54,773 bases of DNA, from assembly GCA_900110005.1 (NCBI GenBank), contig FOCC01000011.1, positions 1 to 54,773 on the forward strand. Reading direction: 5' to 3'. The position numbers were made by a program, and so were the translations under genes. The DNA is from Ligilactobacillus sp. WC1T17 (GTDB lineage: Bacteria; Bacillota; Bacilli; Lactobacillales; Lactobacillaceae). The notes beneath the pieces were generated by a model that saw nothing but the letters and a program-made list of their open reading frames with translations, did no database searches and was not told where the DNA came from. This document shows positions 32,665 to 41,594 of this stretch, in pieces. Position 1 is the stretch's first letter. Every line of letters starts with the position of its first letter.

Positions 32665-35544
32665 ATGCTTAAAGCGGAATTTAAATATATCTTCAGTCAT
32701 AAGATTTTGACAGCCACAGTGTGTGCGATGATGATTATTCCATTCTTGTATGCGGTCTTCTTCTTGCGGTCTGTTTGGGATCCATATGGCAACACCCAAT
32801 ATTTGCCGGTTGCCGTGGTTAACCAAGACAAGTCCGTTAAATTCCAAGGCAAGACTTTTGCCGTCGGTGATCAATTGGTTAATAAATTGAAGAAGAACGA
32901 TGATTTGGGCTGGCATTTTGTTTCCAAAAAGCAAGCTCAATACGGACTTAGCCATAAGAAGTATTATATGGTTATCACCATTCCCAAGAATTTTTCTAAA
33001 AATGCGACAACTGTTTTAGATAAAAATCCTAAGAAGATGCAGTTAACCTATAAAACCAATGATTCACTTAACTACATCGGGGAAGTTATTTCTAAGCAGG
33101 GGGCAACCAAAGTCGATTCCAGTATTAAAAAGTCGGTTTCAACAGCCTATGCTGATACCATGTTTAAGGTTATCAAAAAGGTTGGCGCCGGCTTTAAGAC
33201 CGCAGCCACAGGCTCTAAAAAACTGGCTGATGGGTCAAAGACTTTATCTGATGGGGTTAATACCTATACTGCTGGTGTCAGTCAAGTAAACCAGGGCGTT
33301 ATCAAGTTAAATGCCGGGGTTGAACCTTTAGGCAGCGGTGTTTTGAAATTGGCCAGCGGGGCTAATACCTTAGCTAACGGAATTAGTACTTATACTAACG
33401 GCGTTGACCAAGTCAACACTGGGGTTCAAACCATGAAGACTTCCGTGCCGGCTTTGACCAGCGGTGTCAGCCAATTGGCCAGTGGTTCTAACCAATTGAC
33501 TAGTGGTACAGCTACACTTAATAATGGTTTAGCTACTTTGCACAATAATTCAGCTACTTTGAAGAATGGGGCTGCCAAGCTTTCCCAATTGCCGCAAGGG
33601 GCAGCCGCTATGTATGTTTTGAACAGCACAATTGCAACCGGCTTAAATCAGATTCCAGCCAGCCAATTAACCAGCATGGCGAATGAAATGGCGAGCGTGC
33701 AAACCCAAATGGCTGAAATTAAAGCCTTAGAAGCACAATTGACCCCCGTTTTAAGCCAATTGCCAACGTTGGCAACTGAACTTAAGACGGCTGAAAGTCA
33801 GTTGGCAAGCATTGAGACAGCGCAAACAGCCTTTACCAGTGCTTTGACCAGCAATCTGACTTCTATTGGCGGCCAAACCACTGAATCTTATAAGGCTGCA
33901 GCCACAGCAAATGCTGAAATTAAGCAGGTATTGGCTAGTGACAGTAATTTAACGAGTATGCAAAAAGCAGCCTTAGAAGATGCGCAAACGCAAACGGCGA
34001 CGGTTATGGCTGATGCGCAAAAGACCGGGACTAATATTACCACTATTCAAACGGCAGCTAAGTCATTTGCTTCAGCAATGTCACCTGTAGCCTCCAGTTT
34101 AACGCAAATGAAGAGTCAGCTGACCAGCTTACAAAGTGCCATGACAAATGTGCAAAGCTTATTAACGAAAGCTAATGCTTTGATGTCTTCGAGTGATTCC
34201 ATGACGAATACCACGATGCAGACGACCGTTAAGCAATTGGCCAGCGGGGTTTCCAACTTGCAAACCTTAGCTAAAAGTGCGCAAACTTATGCTGCACAAC
34301 TGAACAGTGGGGTCAATGGTGCAAGTGCAGCTAAAGCCCTTAATGTTTCAGCTATTTTAGCTGCGGCTAACAATGGCGGCACTAGTTCAGCTACTGCTGT
34401 GATTACGTCTCAAGTTGCACAAATGTCTGCTAAATCATCCATCCCAACGTTAATTTCTGGGGTGGCAGCTTATACTAATGGGGTGGATCAAGCAGCTGCC
34501 GGTTCAAGCCAGCTTTACAGTGGCTCAGCTACTTTAGCAAACGGCTTAGGCCAGCTCAATAGTAAGGTTCCAACGTTAGCTTCAGGTGTTAACCAACTAG
34601 CTTCTGGAACGAGTCAATTAGCGGCTAATTCTTCCGCACTCAATTCGGGTGCAAATCAGCTTGCTTCAGGCTTGGATACCTTAAATGATAGTGTCCCAAC
34701 CTTGACTAGCGGTATCAGCCAGCTTGCTTCAGGAACAGCTAAGTTGGATGCTAATTCCAATAAGTTAAACCAAGGTTCTAAGACCTTATATCAAGGCAAT
34801 AAGAAATTGGCTAGCGGTTTAGTGACAGCTTCAGGAACTGTTTCCAAGCTTAATTTGAATAATGTTAATGCCAAGATGTTTGCTAGTCCAACTAAACTCA
34901 ACGAAAAACATTACAGTGTTGTGCCTAACTACGGTTATGCCTTAGCACCATACATGCTTTCAGTTGCTTTATTTGTTGGTTCTTTAGTCTTCAACTTGGT
35001 TTACCCAATTCGCCGTTTGTCCACCGAAGATGGTACAGCAGAAGAATGGTTCTTAAGCAAAGTATCGATTGGCGCTTTAGTAGCCGTGGGCAACGCTATA
35101 GTTGAAACAGGTTTGATGATGATTTGCGGTCTTCATCCTGACCACCCATTCCAAATGGTCGCTAATGCCATCTTCTTCTCTTTGACATGTATGTTCTTAG
35201 TGATGTTCTTAGCGATGTCATTTGGCAACCCAGGCCGGTTTGTGGCCATGATTTTGCTGGTTATCCAACTTGGCGCCTGTGGCGGGTCTTTCCCAATTGA
35301 AATTACGAAAGGGATGGCTGGCTTCTACCAAGCTATTAATCCATACTTGCCGATGACTTATTCAGTTTACGGCTTCCGTGAAGCTTTAACATCAGGTCTT
35401 GGTTCAATGCAAGTCTTGCATTCCATCTTAGTGCAATTAGTCTTTATTGTAGTCTTTGGTGGTTTTCTTTATACCACAATGCGGATTATCCGTCCGGATC
35501 AAGAATACAAGGAAGATTGGGTTAGCGAATATCCAGGCAATTAA
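32665..35544 (+). CDS. YhgE/Pip-domain membrane protein
   Basis: This 959-residue protein has one N-terminal membrane segment (about 12-32), a very long extracellular region and five or six C-terminal segments of the ABC-2 type. The family includes the Lactococcus phage infection protein Pip and the type VII secretion protein EsaA. The extracellular part shows many short repeats of the form SGxxxLASG, in two blocks around an Ala/Gln-rich coiled coil (about residues 330-560). RBS AAGGAGG is strong. Its role here, scaffold, export or phage receptor, is unknown. Confidence 0.88.
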   Translation: MLKAEFKYIFSHKILTATVCAMMIIPFLYAVFFLRSVWDPYGNTQYLPVAVVNQDKSVKFQGKTFAVGDQLVNKLKKNDDLGWHFVSKKQAQYGLSHKKYYMVITIPKNFSKNATTVLDKNPKKMQLTYKTNDSLNYIGEVISKQGATKVDSSIKKSVSTAYADTMFKVIKKVGAGFKTAATGSKKLADGSKTLSDGVNTYTAGVSQVNQGVIKLNAGVEPLGSGVLKLASGANTLANGISTYTNGVDQVNTGVQTMKTSVPALTSGVSQLASGSNQLTSGTATLNNGLATLHNNSATLKNGAAKLSQLPQGAAAMYVLNSTIATGLNQIPASQLTSMANEMASVQTQMAEIKALEAQLTPVLSQLPTLATELKTAESQLASIETAQTAFTSALTSNLTSIGGQTTESYKAAATANAEIKQVLASDSNLTSMQKAALEDAQTQTATVMADAQKTGTNITTIQTAAKSFASAMSPVASSLTQMKSQLTSLQSAMTNVQSLLTKANALMSSSDSMTNTTMQTTVKQLASGVSNLQTLAKSAQTYAAQLNSGVNGASAAKALNVSAILAAANNGGTSSATAVITSQVAQMSAKSSIPTLISGVAAYTNGVDQAAAGSSQLYSGSATLANGLGQLNSKVPTLASGVNQLASGTSQLAANSSALNSGANQLASGLDTLNDSVPTLTSGISQLASGTAKLDANSNKLNQGSKTLYQGNKKLASGLVTASGTVSKLNLNNVNAKMFASPTKLNEKHYSVVPNYGYALAPYMLSVALFVGSLVFNLVYPIRRLSTEDGTAEEWFLSKVSIGALVAVGNAIVETGLMMICGLHPDHPFQMVANAIFFSLTCMFLVMFLAMSFGNPGRFVAMILLVIQLGACGGSFPIEITKGMAGFYQAINPYLPMTYSVYGFREALTSGLGSMQVLHSILVQLVFIVVFGGFLYTTMRIIRPDQEYKEDWVSEYPGN

Positions 35545-35550
35545 GTAAAA

Positions 35551-35587
35551 TAAAAAAGGTTCACGCAATAGCGTGAACCTTTTTTTG
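35551..35587. terminator. Bidirectional terminator
   Basis: AAAGGTTCACGC/GCGTGAACCTTT with an AATA loop lies between the convergent YhgE and DegV genes. Confidence 0.88.
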
Positions 35588-35590
35588 GCC

Positions 35591-36418
35591 TTATTTACCT
35601 TCGAAGCCGAGCATTAAGCCGCCTTTTTGGGCGTAATAAGTGCATAATCCTCTAGTCTGAGTGATTTTGATTTGGGCCTTAGGATAAATGTTAATGATGG
35701 AAGCTTTTAAAACATTAGCGGCTGTTTCATTTAAAGTATGGGCGATAATCACTTTACCACCGGTATAGTTGCGTTCTTCCATGTCTTTGAGCATGATAGC
35801 GACGGTTTTTTTCAAGCCGCGTGGTTTGCCGATAGGGGTTAATTCACCATCTTGGGCGATACCCACGAGACGAATTTTAAGCATGGTTGCTAATTTAGCC
35901 ACGGCAGGCTTGATACGACCATTTTTAGCCAGATTTTCAAGGTTTTCTAAAGCAAAACTTAACTTAGCTTTGTTAGTATAAGCTTCAATTTCAGTGACGA
36001 TGGCCTCAAAAGGCATACCGGAAGCAACTAAGTCTTCCAGATGTTCGATGATTAAGGCGATGGAAGGACCAGCTGATTTAGAGTCGATGACGTGAATTTT
36101 AACTTCGGGATGGTCTTCCATATATAGTTGAGCAGCTTGGACGGCGCTGGAGTAGCTGCCGGAAAGCTTACTTGTAATCGTTACGGCAAAAATTTCATCA
36201 TAACCAGCGAAAGCTTCCTGCCAAGCCGCAATGCTAGGGCAAGCGGTTGAAGTTTTTTCACCTTGATGAAGTTTATCAACTAATGTTTCGATGGATAAGG
36301 AGGTGTCATCTTTAAAATCCTGACCGTCAATGCTAATAGTTAAGGGAACTGTTTCAAAAGCAACCTTGTCTAAGCTTAAGACATTTGAAGCTGAATCAGA
36401 AATAATTTTTGTTGTCAT
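35591..36418 (-). CDS. DegV-family fatty acid-binding protein
   Basis: This 275-residue cytoplasmic protein begins with IISDSASN and contains TSTACPSIAAWQEAF and ITSKLSGSYSSA, the phosphate- and fatty-acid-binding segments. DegV/FakB proteins present fatty acids to the kinase FakA. FakA is not in the window. Start follows AAGGAC. It is monocistronic. Confidence 0.9.
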   Translation of the reverse strand: MTTKIISDSASNVLSLDKVAFETVPLTISIDGQDFKDDTSLSIETLVDKLHQGEKTSTACPSIAAWQEAFAGYDEIFAVTITSKLSGSYSSAVQAAQLYMEDHPEVKIHVIDSKSAGPSIALIIEHLEDLVASGMPFEAIVTEIEAYTNKAKLSFALENLENLAKNGRIKPAVAKLATMLKIRLVGIAQDGELTPIGKPRGLKKTVAIMLKDMEERNYTGGKVIIAHTLNETAANVLKASIINIYPKAQIKITQTRGLCTYYAQKGGLMLGFEGK

Positions 36419-36603
36419 TTTTTAAGTCCTTTTAGATTTAAATTCTTAGTTATAGGTTTTTAAAAAACCGCTGATTTACTATTAGAGTATAGCCTGAATT
36501 GACTTACTTGTAAAGCGTTTTTGAAAAACGGCTTAGATAGAATGATTGACTAGTTTTGGTTAAGCCTTTATAATACAGGCAATAAGTGAAGAAAGGTGAG
36601 GAA

Positions 36604-37110
36604 ATGGTTTCACCAAAAAAACAACAATTACAAGCGAACTTATCCGAATATAGGTTGCCGGCTTTTGAGCAGATTCCTGATGTGGGGCTTTATTTAGAGC
36701 AGACGGTCTATTTTATTAATGAGCATTTAAAGCCCTTAAATGGAACTAATTTGACGAGCTCGATGGTGAGTAATTATGTCAAGCAGGGCATTATCCAAGG
36801 ACCAGTTAAAAAAATGTACTACCGTGAGCAAATAGCAGATTTATTTTTTATTGCGATTGCCAAAACAGTGCTTTCGTTGAATGATTTAAAACTGTTGATG
36901 AAAATACAGCACCAAACCTATCCTTTAACGGTTGCTTACCCGTATTTTCAAGCTGAATTTCAAAATATTTGGGCGCATGTTATTGATGAAAATAAGCCTT
37001 TAGCAGTGATAGGAACGGAACAGACAGAAGAAAAAGCCATGCTGCAAAGTATTATTCAAGCTGCTTCATATAAAATTTATCTAGATAACTATTTTACCCT
37101 GCTGCGTTAG
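36604..37110 (+). CDS. DUF1836-family protein
   Basis: This 168-residue protein has a MerR-like N-terminal helix-turn-helix region (LTSSMVSNYVKQGIIQGPVKKMYYREQIADL, about residues 56-86) and a helical remainder. The family is widespread in Firmicutes and is thought to bind DNA, without an assigned function. The ATG at 36604 follows AGGTGAGG; an in-frame ATG at 36586 lies before that site. Confidence 0.82.
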   Translation: MVSPKKQQLQANLSEYRLPAFEQIPDVGLYLEQTVYFINEHLKPLNGTNLTSSMVSNYVKQGIIQGPVKKMYYREQIADLFFIAIAKTVLSLNDLKLLMKIQHQTYPLTVAYPYFQAEFQNIWAHVIDENKPLAVIGTEQTEEKAMLQSIIQAASYKIYLDNYFTLLR

Positions 37111-37154
37111 GATTAAAAGGGGCGTGGTATAATTGAGATATAGGAGGGATTTTT

Positions 37155-37391
37155 ATGGAATCGTCCAGAGAAGAACGCAAAATTGAAATTTCAAAGTTGG
37201 GTCAAGACTTTATGCCGGGAACCCATGTTGAATTTACCTATCACCGCCACCATTTTTCAGGTGTTGTGGAAAAGCAACTGCGCAATTCAGCTATTTTAGT
37301 TTTTGATGATGAATTCAAGAACACCACCACGGCCCTTGATTTAAAGCAAAAAATTGTTATCTCATATCAAAAAATGACCTTGCAAAACTAG
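37155..37391 (+). CDS. Small DUF2187-like protein
   Basis: This 78-residue soluble protein has a central beta-barrel-like stretch (MPGTHVEFTYHRHHFSGVVEKQLRNSAILVF). It resembles the small DUF2187 (YkvS-like) family. Start follows AGGAGGG. It is 44 nt after the DUF1836 gene, with a possible -10 (TATAAT near 37127) between them. Its stop codon TAG is completed by the first two bases of repeat array 3, so the last residues (LQN) may not be native. Confidence 0.65.
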   Translation: MESSREERKIEISKLGQDFMPGTHVEFTYHRHHFSGVVEKQLRNSAILVFDDEFKNTTTALDLKQKIVISYQKMTLQN

Positions 37392-37507
37392 GGTGCAAGC
37401 GTGAGCGCTTATGAGCCGTAAAATAAGCTGCGACCACCGCCGTGGGTCTGCAAGCCCCCAAGGTGGTTGTGCTTATTTATAGGCTCATGCGAGCGATTGC
37501 CCGACTA
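37390..37507 (+). repeat. Array 3, unit 1
   Basis: The outer ends read AGGGTGCAAGCGTGAGCG and GCGAGCGATTGCCCGACTA. GCAA/TTGC replaces the GCTTT/AAAGC pair of other units. Further pairs are ATGAGCC/GGCTCAT, AAATAAGC/GCTTATTT, ACCACC/GGTGGT and GGG/CCC. AAAACT flanks it on both sides. Confidence 0.88.
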
Positions 37508-37512
37508 AAACT

Positions 37513-37633
37513 AGGGTGCTTTGGCGAATGCTTAGGCTTTGTACGCTAAGCTGGCTCCACCAACGCCGTATGGCTTTAGCCATCAAGGCGGTGGAGCCTT
37601 AGCGCTAAAAGCCTATGAGCCAAAGCCGTACTA
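37513..37633 (+). repeat. Array 3, unit 2
   Basis: Pairs are AGGCTTT/AAAGCCT, GCTAA/TTAGC, GGCTCCACC/GGTGGAGCC and ATGGCT/AGCCAT. This is the longest stem in the set. The 3' end is a variant, CGTACTA. Confidence 0.88.
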
Positions 37634-37637
37634 CACT

Positions 37638-37707
37638 AGGGTGCAAGCGTGAGAGGTCATACGCCTCCTGCAAGCAGACGGGCACCTTTGGAGGATTTTT
37701 TTACTAC
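37638..37707 (+). repeat. Array 3, terminal short unit
   Basis: A normal AGGGTGC start leads to a shortened interior ending CACCTTTGGAG, a T-rich stretch and TACTAC. The terminal unit of array 2 ends almost the same way. Confidence 0.75.
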
Positions 37708-37725
37708 ATTTGAATATCAGGTGCA

Positions 37726-37750
37726 AAGAGGGAAAAGTCCTCTTTTTTTA
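37726..37750 (+). terminator. Terminator after repeat array 3
   Basis: AGAGG/CCTCT is followed by seven T. The stem is short, but the T-run is good. Confidence 0.6.
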
Positions 37751-37884
37751 TTGTTCGGATTTTAATTAGATTTGCATGAAAGCGCGATTTTGGATTTCAG
37801 TTCATTTACATCTTATGTTATAATCGAAATTGCGGGGTTTGTTCCGCATTTAAATTGACATTCAGATAATGATGGAGGAATACT

Positions 37885-38643
37885 GTGGAAAAAGAACAAC
37901 CACGTTGGGCAGAGGTCTTTAAGATTGCTATGCCACTGTGTTTGAGTTATATTCCCATCGGACTTGCCTGTGGGATTTTGCTGAATGCAGCTGGGTTTAA
38001 TCCATTGCTGACAGCTTTGGTTTCAATGTTAGTCTTTTCTGGCGGGGCGCAATTCATGATTGCGTCCATGCTAACGACGAGTGCCCCAATGCATACAATT
38101 TTAGTTATGCTGTTCTTCCTAGAATTGCGTTATGCACTTTTAGGATCCAGTTTGTCGCAATATGTTCGGGGAACAAGTAAAAAATTTTTATACTTCTTTG
38201 CTGTTTCTTTGAACGATGAAAATTATGCAGTCAATTACCTGAAATTCGCTACTGATAAAGAATGGACGCCTAAAGATGCGTTAATGGTCGAACATTATTC
38301 ACTGTTATTTTGGACTTTGGCTAATTTAATCGGGAGCCTCATCGGAAATGTGATAAAAATTGATTTAGCTATTGTTGATTATGCGTTAACTGCACTTTTC
38401 TTGTATATGATTGTCATGCAGATTAAGAATAAATTGACGATTTTAACCAGTTTGATTTCGGCTATTTTAGCAATTGTTTCGATGGCTGTGCTCAAGAGTA
38501 CAATGGGACTAGTTGTGGCGACGCTGATTGCCTCTTTGATTGGTTTTGCAATCGAAGATACTTTAGTAAAAAAGGGGCACACCAAAGGTTTTTGGCTGAA
38601 GCGTATCAAGCCAAAGGCGAGTCGCAAAGTTATCAGCAGGTAG
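37885..38643 (+). CDS. azlC: Branched-chain amino acid exporter, large subunit AzlC
   Basis: This 252-residue membrane protein with about seven segments works with AzlD to export branched-chain amino acids and analogues. Typical segments are GIAMPLCLSYIPIGLACGIL-like helix 1 and LVFSGGAQFMIASM. LELRYALLGSSLS follows. Start is GTG after GGAGG. A -10 TATAAT (37819) and a small hairpin TGCGG/CCGCA mark its leader. azlD follows after 12 nt. Confidence 0.9.
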   Translation: MEKEQPRWAEVFKIAMPLCLSYIPIGLACGILLNAAGFNPLLTALVSMLVFSGGAQFMIASMLTTSAPMHTILVMLFFLELRYALLGSSLSQYVRGTSKKFLYFFAVSLNDENYAVNYLKFATDKEWTPKDALMVEHYSLLFWTLANLIGSLIGNVIKIDLAIVDYALTALFLYMIVMQIKNKLTILTSLISAILAIVSMAVLKSTMGLVVATLIASLIGFAIEDTLVKKGHTKGFWLKRIKPKASRKVISR

Positions 38644-38655
38644 GGGTAATTTAGG

Positions 38656-38997
38656 ATGAATATGACGACGACAAATCATTTTATTTTGATTATTTTGTCG
38701 ATGTTAGTTGCTTTTGGACCGCGGTTTATTCCGTTGCGAATTTTTTCGACACGGGAGATTCCGCAATGGTTCAACGAGTGGATGAAGTATGTGCCCGTTT
38801 CACTATTTACAGCTTTAGTTGTTAAAGATGTTTTTATGAATACGAAAAATTATACTTTTGTTGGCTTTGACTACATGGCAAAAATTTTAGCTTCCGTTAT
38901 CGTTGTGGCTATTGCCTATAGGTCACGCTCAATGGGATTATCCGTTGTGTTTGGGCTTGTAGCGGTCGCATTGCTAGCGATGACATTTCCACTGTAA
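38656..38997 (+). CDS. azlD: Branched-chain amino acid exporter, small subunit AzlD
   Basis: This 113-residue protein with about four membrane segments has the family segments GPRFIPLRIFSTREIPQWF and WMKYVPVSLFTALV. It is encoded directly after azlC and followed by a terminator, as is usual for this two-gene exporter. Confidence 0.9.
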   Translation: MNMTTTNHFILIILSMLVAFGPRFIPLRIFSTREIPQWFNEWMKYVPVSLFTALVVKDVFMNTKNYTFVGFDYMAKILASVIVVAIAYRSRSMGLSVVFGLVAVALLAMTFPL

Positions 38998-39002
38998 GAA
39001 AG

Positions 39003-39030
39003 TAGAGCTGGATTAACAGCTCTTTTTTTA
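39003..39030 (+). terminator. Terminator of azlCD
   Basis: AGAGCTG/CAGCTCT is followed by seven T. Confidence 0.82.
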
Positions 39031-39107
39031 GTATAACGATAAATTTTTAATTCCTGTTAAGGAAAAGTTAAAGCATGTTATAATTGAAGGTAAAAGAGGT
39101 GAATTTG

Positions 39108-39938
39108 ATGAAAAGATGGTTGTGGTGGACGATTATTGGAATTATCCTGCTGGTTATTTTCGGCGGCTATGCTTATACCAGCAAAATCCAAACACGTCAA
39201 TACTATGAAAATGCGATTGCTGAAGGCAAGCAGCATATTAAAGACGGCGATTATAAAGCGGCTAAACTTTCGTATCGCAATGCCTTAAAGAAAAAACCCA
39301 ACGATCAGCTGGCAACGGTGGTTTTAGGCCAATTAAACAATTATCAGCGCGGGCTCAATGAAGTAAATAAGCGCCAATATAGCAAGGCTAAAGCACACTT
39401 TCAAAAAGCTTCAAATGTTGATGCCGGCTCTTCAATGCTGGTTCGGCGATCTGCTGGGATGGCCACTGAACTGACAGAGGTGCTTAAAGAAAGAAAAATT
39501 TTTACTAAAGCTTATCGCAGAGCCGAAATTTTAGCTGATAATTATGAATATACAGCCTCTAATACCAAGTTAGCTGTTATTTTAGGCTATGGCAGTATCA
39601 CGGAAGATTATTATCAAGATCTTTATCAAAAGGCGAAGAAGTTAAAAAATAAAAATGATCAAATTTTAAGTTCGCTGGGATATACCGTTGATAGTGACAC
39701 CGATACGTCCAGCGATAGTAGCAAGAATACGAAGCAAAATGTGATTGTAAGCAATCATTTTTCATCGGATGAAGTCTATCAAAATATTACCAAAAAAGAG
39801 ATTAAACAAGCCCGTAAAATTTTGAAACAGCGGGGCTTAGATGAAAAAGCTTTTACAGATGAACAGGTAAAACAGGTTATCTGGCGTTCGAAAAATGAGG
39901 GCAAGAACATTCAGGACATTGCTGATGAATTTAAATAA
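39108..39938 (+). CDS. Membrane-anchored TPR-like protein of unknown function
   Basis: This 276-residue protein has one N-terminal membrane segment (about 5-24) and an extracellular helical region with TPR-like repeats (GDYKAAKLSYRNALKKKPND near 44-63, then QYSKAKAHFQKASNVD). A Ser/Asp/Thr-rich linker near 205 precedes a small C-terminal helical domain. Start at 39108 follows AGAGGTG. It is monocistronic. It may scaffold envelope proteins; no catalytic motif is seen. Confidence 0.7.
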   Translation: MKRWLWWTIIGIILLVIFGGYAYTSKIQTRQYYENAIAEGKQHIKDGDYKAAKLSYRNALKKKPNDQLATVVLGQLNNYQRGLNEVNKRQYSKAKAHFQKASNVDAGSSMLVRRSAGMATELTEVLKERKIFTKAYRRAEILADNYEYTASNTKLAVILGYGSITEDYYQDLYQKAKKLKNKNDQILSSLGYTVDSDTDTSSDSSKNTKQNVIVSNHFSSDEVYQNITKKEIKQARKILKQRGLDEKAFTDEQVKQVIWRSKNEGKNIQDIADEFK

Positions 39939-39970
39939 AAAGAGCTGCGTTAACCGCAGCTCTTTTTTTA
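39937..39970. terminator. Bidirectional terminator
   Basis: AAGAGCTGCG/CGCAGCTCTT with a TTAAC loop lies between the convergent TPR-like and GntR genes. Confidence 0.85.
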
Positions 39971-40657
39971 CTGGTGAGAACAGGAAACAGTATAATTAGC
40001 CTGACTGGAATCGTGTCGGACGGTATAGGCCAGCATTTGACCATTGGAAAGCCACGTGAGGTGGTTGAGTTCTAATACCGGACTTTTGGGAGGCAGGTTT
40101 AAATATTTAACATCCAAAGAGTCGGCGTAAGTAGCGTGTATGCGGTTGAAACTACCGCCAAATTTAAAGCCGCATTGCTCTAAGAGATAATTTTTAAGCC
40201 CTAACGTAAGCTTAGCTTCAGCCAGTTTAGGAACCAGTTTAACGGGCAAAAATGTTTTTTGTAAAAAACAGTGCGTCTGATCTTTTAATAAAATATACAG
40301 GGTAAAAACCGGCTCAAACCGGCCTAACTGTAAAATTTTGCCAATCTTTAAATCGGGCAGACCGACGTTAATCTTTAAAATCTCAGGTTGAACCTGACTA
40401 TCAAAAGCCGTTTCCAGCGGAATATCCAGTGCTTGTCTAAAACAAGGCTGGGGAGCAACAAATGTTCCCAGACCAGACTGTTTATAAATTAAGCCTTTAG
40501 CTTCTAATGAGTCTAGGGCTTTTTTGACGGTTAAGCGGTTGACACTGAAAAGTGCAGCTAATTGTTTTTGATTAGGTAATTTGTCTTTGGGCTGGTAAAA
40601 CCCCGCTGTAATCTGTTCTTGAATGGTGTGAGCCACAATTTGATATTTGGTTGGCAC
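39968..40657 (-). CDS. GntR/HutC-family transcriptional regulator
   Basis: This 229-residue protein has an N-terminal winged helix (KLPNQKQLAALFSVNRLTVKKALDSLEAKGLI, about residues 22-54) and a C-terminal UTRA ligand-binding domain. Such regulators usually sense sugar phosphates or amino sugars. No sugar operon adjoins, so its target is unknown. Start is GTG after GGGGGGAG. It resembles the remnant at 5381-5524 only at family level. Confidence 0.87.
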   Translation of the reverse strand: MPTKYQIVAHTIQEQITAGFYQPKDKLPNQKQLAALFSVNRLTVKKALDSLEAKGLIYKQSGLGTFVAPQPCFRQALDIPLETAFDSQVQPEILKINVGLPDLKIGKILQLGRFEPVFTLYILLKDQTHCFLQKTFLPVKLVPKLAEAKLTLGLKNYLLEQCGFKFGGSFNRIHATYADSLDVKYLNLPPKSPVLELNHLTWLSNGQMLAYTVRHDSSQANYTVSCSHQ

Positions 40658-40775
40658 ATAATCTCCCCCCTTTAACTCCTTACGGGCTATTATGCGCTAA
40701 CTTTTAAATAAAAGCAAATTTATTTAATATAAAATTGTATCTTTTTTATATTAGTAAATTATATTCTTATAAAAT

Positions 40776-40803
40776 AAAAAATCTGATTGGAATCAGATTT
40801 TTA
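40776..40803 (-). terminator. Terminator of the PAP2 phosphatase gene
   Basis: AAAATCTGATT/AATCAGATTTT with a GG loop lies at the 3' end of the minus-strand gene. It reads as a terminator on that strand. Confidence 0.7.
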
Positions 40804-41442
40804 CGACCGGTATTTATGTTGCCAATGATATGAAATTGGCAGAGCTATTTCCCACAAGGAAAAGACCAAAAGGACGCTGCCAAGCGTGTCTGAGGGAAAA
40901 TGGACATGCAAATAGATGCGGGTTAAAGCAATAATAATAATCCAAAGAAAACCTAAGCCATCAACTATCCAACGCAAGAGACGACTTTTGATATGAGGCA
41001 CCAGCAGCAAGCAGACCAAAAAAACGAAGAGAGCTGTCCCGAAGGTGTGTCCGCTGGGAAAGCTGAAGCCAGCCTGCGGAATCAACTTATCGGTTGGTCG
41101 CTTGCGCTGAACAATATTTTTGACGATAAAATTGGTTAAATTAAAGCTGATAATGACTAAAGAGGCCCACGTAGCATCAACCAAATCATGTTTTTTCCAA
41201 ACTAAAAAGCAGATTAATAAGGAAAAGACGAAAGAAACACTGGGACTGCCCAGATTGGTTAAAAAAATAACGATTTTGGTGTGACTAGGTGTAATGAATT
41301 GTCCCAAGAAATGGCGAATAGTATCATCGAAAACTTTGACCCAAGCTAAATTGAAATGTATCGAAAAAGCGAGAACTAAAAATAAACTAAAATTGATACC
41401 GGCATAGAGGGGACGGTATTTATTTTGCATAATATTGATCAT
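40801..41442 (-). CDS. PAP2-family phosphatase
   Basis: This 213-residue protein with about six membrane segments has the three phosphatase motifs: KNIVQRKRP, PSGHT and a final R-I-Y-L-H-V-H-F-P-S-D. The family dephosphorylates phosphatidic acid, PGP or undecaprenyl diphosphate, the last for cell-wall lipid recycling. I chose the ATG at 41442 because GAAAGGA lies 9 nt upstream; an ATG at 41451 is too close to it. Confidence 0.88.
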   Translation of the reverse strand: MINIMQNKYRPLYAGINFSLFLVLAFSIHFNLAWVKVFDDTIRHFLGQFITPSHTKIVIFLTNLGSPSVSFVFSLLICFLVWKKHDLVDATWASLVIISFNLTNFIVKNIVQRKRPTDKLIPQAGFSFPSGHTFGTALFVFLVCLLLVPHIKSRLLRWIVDGLGFLWIIIIALTRIYLHVHFPSDTLGSVLLVFSLWEIALPISYHWQHKYRS

Positions 41443-41594
41443 AACTAACATCCTTTCTGAAAAATTGTAGCATGTAAATCCGCAAGTAAAAGCTAATTTT
41501 TGTTAAACATGTTAAACAAATCTTTAGGAATTTAGAACTAAATATGTTATAATGCGACAATGGATAATGAGAATGATAGAATAGGAAGATAATA

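Larger units (their letters stand above)
37390..37707 (+). repeat. Repeat array 3: tandem palindromic units downstream of the DUF2187-like gene
   Basis: There are two full units (37390-37507, 37513-37633) and a short terminal unit (37638-37707), read in the direction of the upstream gene. The array starts within the stop codon of that gene and ends before an intrinsic terminator. It shares end motifs and architecture with arrays 1 and 2, although it lies 34 kb away. Beyond it, 37707-37725 looks like one more decayed unit start (CAGGTGCAAAG). Confidence 0.9.

Noticed and set aside
32665-35544. Prophage component, because the family name includes phage infection protein
   Set aside because: The protein is a chromosomal membrane protein family; no phage genes are near.
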